Shown here in pieces: positions 5,396 to 7,212 of a stretch of DNA of 7,212 nucleotides. Both the position numbers and the translations under genes were made by a program. A model generated the notes under the pieces. It made no database searches. It saw nothing but the letters and a program-made list of their open reading frames with translations, and was not told where the DNA came from. This stretch comes from DASYVD01 sp036000545 (lineage in GTDB: Bacteria > Actinomycetota > UBA4738 > CALAEC01), in NCBI GenBank assembly GCA_036000545.1, contig DASYVD010000174.1, positions 1 through 7,212 of the forward strand. Direction: 5' to 3'. Numbering within the stretch: position 1 is the first letter of the stretch; each line of letters begins with the position of its first letter.

Positions 5396-5416
5396 CGGGC
5401 AAAGGTGAGGAATCCG

Positions 5417-5445
5417 TTGAAGGAAAGAGTTGGTGAATCTAGGCT
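5417..5445 (+). promoter_or_regulatory. Plus-strand promoter of the small transcript before the 45-residue gene
   Basis: TTGAAG (5417-5422), a 17-base spacer and TAGGCT (5440-5445) make a reasonable sigma70-type promoter on the plus strand, divergent from pgsA. The start near 5452 would put the strong hairpin at about +72 to +102 and the small gene at about +164. Confidence 0.5.
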
Positions 5446-5522
5446 TGTGGTGGAGAGTGACTTAGACTATCGATCGGCCGGCCGGAGCCTCCATGAGCAC
5501 GAGTATCTCCGGATCCGGTCCG

Positions 5523-5553
5523 AGGTGGCCCGGGTCTTCCCCCCGGGCCACCT
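5523..5553 (+). terminator. 12-bp perfect stem-loop, terminator or leader attenuator
   Basis: AGGTGGCCCGGG (5523-5534) and CCCGGGCCACCT (5542-5553) pair perfectly around a 7-base loop (tcttccc). It is the strongest hairpin in the window. The plus strand continues with tcaatctcc and the minus strand with cggaccgg, so neither has a real U-run; the plus side is slightly better. Together with the promoter at 5417-5445 it would define an RNA of about 100 bases, or a leader attenuator for the gene at 5615. Confidence 0.6.
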
Positions 5554-5614
5554 TCAATCTCCGGTCTTGCCTCTCGCCCTGCAGAGGCCCTGGCCTTCCG
5601 GGTATCCCACCATC

Positions 5615-5752
5615 ATGCGAACCGCTCGGGATGGTCTTCGTGATGGTGAGGACATCGCGGGGGACGAGCTGTGGCGAGACCTGTGGTGGTCGGTCGCGCT
5701 CATCGGTGTCGTACTGATCGCCGTCAGCGGGATCGGTTGGCTCGCGTTCTAG
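5615..5752 (+). CDS. Small single-helix membrane protein, 45 residues, unknown function
   Basis: I do not recognise this protein. From ATG 5615 it encodes an N-terminal charged segment (MRTARDGLRDGEDIAGDELWRDL, 1-23) and one clear hydrophobic helix (WWSVALIGVVLIAVSGIGWLAF, 24-45) reaching the C-terminus. It has Trp residues at both membrane edges (24-25 and 43), as expected for a real transmembrane segment. Codons in the helix favour G or C in third position. No good Shine-Dalgarno precedes the ATG, and the frame is open upstream to 5405, but upstream residues run through the hairpin and look non-coding. It is the only plus-strand gene in the window, lies between the divergent pgsA and the convergent Pro-tRNA, and has its own likely promoter. 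N-in/C-out topology is a guess. Chance remains possible for so short a frame. Confidence 0.55.
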   Translation: MRTARDGLRDGEDIAGDELWRDLWWSVALIGVVLIAVSGIGWLAF

Positions 5753-5792
5753 CGCGACGGCGGGAGGCGGCCCCTCGGTGTCTCTCGTTTCG

Positions 5793-5867
5793 TCGGGCCG
5801 GCCGGATTCGAACCGGCGACCTTCTGACCCCCAGTCAGACGCGCTAACCAAGCTGCGCCACGGCCCG
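5793..5867 (-). tRNA. tRNA-Pro (anticodon GGG)
   Basis: The minus strand folds into a 75-base cloverleaf: acceptor stem CGGGCCG/CGGCCCG, D-stem GCGC/GCGC with loop AGCTTGGTTA, anticodon stem TCTGA/TCAGA around loop CTGGGGG (anticodon GGG, reading CCC and CCU), a 5-base variable region AGGTC, and T-stem GCCGG/CCGGC around TTCGAAT. The discriminator base is A and the CCA end is not encoded, as is common in actinobacteria. It lies 47 bases after der in the same direction. Confidence 0.97.
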
Positions 5868-5876
5868 CGAGCCTCG

Positions 5877-5882
5877 ATTGTA
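5877..5882 (-). promoter_or_regulatory. -10 box of the tRNA-Pro promoter
   Basis: TACAAT on the minus strand is a five-of-six match to the -10 consensus and ends ten bases before the mature tRNA 5' end, giving a very short leader. The -35 is weak (TCGATG at 18-base spacing). The spacer is almost filled by the hairpin described at 5882-5900. Confidence 0.5.
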
Positions 5883-5900
5883 TCGGCGCAGGCCGCCGAT
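5882..5900 (-). terminator. 7-bp stem-loop between der and tRNA-Pro
   Basis: ATCGGCG-GCCTG-CGCCGAT is a perfect 7-bp stem with a 5-base loop, 14 bases after the der stop. No U-run follows. It may terminate der transcription or be a palindromic site inside the tRNA promoter spacer. Confidence 0.4.
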
Positions 5901-5914
5901 CATCGACGTCCCTT

Positions 5915-7212
5915 TCACCGAGGCGGCTTGGCTCGGAACCGCAGGCGGATCGGGACCCCACCGAGGCCGAAGGCCCGTCGCAGGCGTCCCTCCAGGAACC
6001 GCTGGTAGGAGAACGAGGGCGGCCTCCCACCGAACAGGACGAACGTGGGAGGCCCGGCCGAGACCTGCGTGCCATAGCGATATCGGACCCCTCCCGCTGG
6101 TGGCCGCTCGTCCTGCGCCTCGGAGAGCACGCGGTTCACCTCGCTGGTGGGCACCCGTCTCCCCCAGCGCTCGTGGAGGTCCACCAGCCCCGACGGGAGC
6201 CTGACCACGCCGGCGCCGGTCAGCGCGGACGTCCGCCACACGGAGGCTCCGGAGAAGAGCGCGACGGCGTCGACCAGCTCTTTGTACGTTGGGTCCTTCT
6301 CCTGGACCAGATCCCACTTGTTGGCGATCACTGCCAGTCCCCGGCCGGTCTGCATCACCCGGGCGGCGATCCTCCGATCCTCCGCGGTGAAGCCCTCGCT
6401 CGCATCCAGCACGAGGACGGCCACGTGCCCCCGCTCGATGGCTCGTACGGCGCGCACGTAGCCGTAATACTCGACACCCTTCGTGTGGGACGGACGGCGA
6501 AGGCCCGCGGTGTCGACGAATCTGACGTGCCCGCCCGGCCAGGTGACCAGGGCTTCGACGGCGTCGCGGGTGGTGCCTGCATCCTCGTACACGACCGAGC
6601 GCTCCTGCCCGACCAACCGGTTGAACAGCGACGACTTCCCCACGTTCGGCCGACCAACGATGGAGAATCGCGGCTCCCCTGCCTCCTCCTCCCGGCCGTC
6701 CTTCGGCTCGGCTTGGGGCAGGAGCGTGACGATCCGGTCGAGCAGGTCTCCTGCCCCCCGTCCGTGGAGCGCCGAGACCGGCACGGGCTCACCCAACCCC
6801 AGCGTGAAGAACCGCGCCGCATCGGCCTCCTCCCTGTCCGAATCGACCTTGTTGGCCACGAGGATCACCGGGGCCCTGGCCCGGCGAAGCCGCCGGGCCA
6901 GGGCCGCGTCCTCCTCCTGCTCTCCGGTCTGAGCATCGACCACCAGAAGCACGACGTCGGCGTCCTCCGTGGCCGCCTCCGCCTGTCGGACAACCAGGGC
7001 ATCGACCCCCCGGGCCTTGGCGGCGAAGCCGCCGGTGTCGACGACGTGGAATCGCCGCCCGCGCCACTCCGCCTCCAGCTCCACCCGGTCACGGGTGACG
7101 CCGGGGCTCTCGTGGGCGATGGCCTCCCGCCGGCCGAACAGCCGGTTCGCCAGGGTGGACTTTCCCACGTTCTGCCGGCCCACCACGGCCACGGTGGGAA
7201 GCCGGGCGGCCG
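5915..7212 (-). CDS. der: Ribosome-assembly GTPase Der (EngA), 5' end outside the window
   Basis: A double-GTPase needed for 50S ribosomal subunit maturation. At least 431 residues are present; the frame continues upstream past the right edge with LPTVAVVGRQNVGKS, the usual Der N-terminus, so the true start is outside and the GTG at 7192 is internal. Numbering visible residues: G-domain 1 has GRQNVGKS (11-18), TRD (39-41), DTGG (58-61) and NKVD (120-123). G-domain 2 has GRPNVGKS (186-193), TTRD (213-216), DTAGLRR (233-239), NKWD (297-300) and SALTGAG (328-334). The C-terminal KH-like domain holds YGTQVSAGPPTFVLF and SYQRFLEGRLRRAFGLGGVPIRLRFR. One oddity is Gln in place of the usual Pro in the first P-loop (GRQNVGKS). 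The linker between the G domains is acidic (PKDGREEEAGE). Length and domains are otherwise complete. Confidence 0.97.
   Translation of the reverse strand, partial: AARLPTVAVVGRQNVGKSTLANRLFGRREAIAHESPGVTRDRVELEAEWRGRRFHVVDTGGFAAKARGVDALVVRQAEAATEDADVVLLVVDAQTGEQEEDAALARRLRRARAPVILVANKVDSDREEADAARFFTLGLGEPVPVSALHGRGAGDLLDRIVTLLPQAEPKDGREEEAGEPRFSIVGRPNVGKSSLFNRLVGQERSVVYEDAGTTRDAVEALVTWPGGHVRFVDTAGLRRPSHTKGVEYYGYVRAVRAIERGHVAVLVLDASEGFTAEDRRIAARVMQTGRGLAVIANKWDLVQEKDPTYKELVDAVALFSGASVWRTSALTGAGVVRLPSGLVDLHERWGRRVPTSEVNRVLSEAQDERPPAGGVRYRYGTQVSAGPPTFVLFGGRPPSFSYQRFLEGRLRRAFGLGGVPIRLRFRAKPPR

Noticed and set aside
4650..5408. Plus-strand frame of 252 codons opposite pgsA
   Set aside because: Antisense to the complete CDP-alcohol phosphotransferase signature; composition is typical of a shadow frame.
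5493..5717. Plus-strand frame with a GGAG before its ATG (MSTSISGSGPRWPG...)
   Set aside because: It runs through the 12-bp hairpin, the product is Ser/Pro/Arg-rich without features, and it conflicts with the better frame ending at 5752. A leader peptide role cannot be excluded but is not supported.
5753..5792. Terminator between the small plus-strand gene and tRNA-Pro
   Set aside because: Only a 4-bp GAGG/CCTC stem (5764-5776) followed by a mildly T-rich run is seen; too weak to call.
5462..5851. Minus-strand open frame of 129 codons starting inside the tRNA gene
   Set aside because: Its N-terminus (SDWGSEGRRFESGRPDE) is translated tRNA-Pro sequence, and the rest is antisense to the hairpin and small membrane gene with no recognisable domain.
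1..7212. Mobile element, CRISPR array, phage or defence system
   Set aside because: No transposase, integrase, spaced direct-repeat array or defence gene is visible; gene content and codon use are uniform and housekeeping in nature.

Overview
The window is high-GC DNA with strong G/C preference at codon third positions and frequent GTG/TTG starts. Gene content and order point to an actinobacterium (Actinomycetota), probably a lineage distant from Mycobacterium. On the minus strand the order pgsA, gcvH, garA (FHA), ftsR (MerR), DUF151/BFN, MerR matches, from memory, the Mycobacterium tuberculosis segment Rv1822 (pgsA2), Rv1826 (gcvH), Rv1827 (garA), Rv1828, Rv1829, Rv1830. The main difference seen here is a D-alanyl-D-alanine carboxypeptidase and hpt placed between ftsR and the BFN gene.

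Layout in the direction of transcription (minus strand, right to left): der (5' end outside the window), a Pro-tRNA(GGG) gene, a small plus-strand unit (promoter, strong hairpin, 45-residue one-helix membrane protein), pgsA, gcvH, then a likely operon garA-ftsR-dac-hpt-bfn. Junctions in that operon are tight: a 4-base overlap, then gaps of 10, 22 and 43 bases. A clear promoter lies before garA, and a hairpin follows bfn. About 340 bases with no confident gene come next, ending in a well-formed promoter for a second MerR regulator cut off by the left edge.

The genes link central metabolism (GarA as 2-oxoglutarate/glutamate switch, GcvH lipoyl carrier), envelope and division (PgsA phospholipid synthesis, D,D-carboxypeptidase, FtsR), purine salvage (Hpt), and translation/ribosome assembly (Der, tRNA). 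Two MerR regulators flank the BFN protein, so the block looks like a conserved growth-and-division control neighbourhood rather than a mobile island. I saw no insertion sequence, CRISPR array, phage gene or defence system. The most unusual points are the N-terminal zinc ribbon on the GarA-like protein with a retained ETT motif, the displaced dac-hpt pair, the plus-strand hairpin/small-protein unit, and a 13-base repeat shared by the pgsA and gcvH upstream regions.
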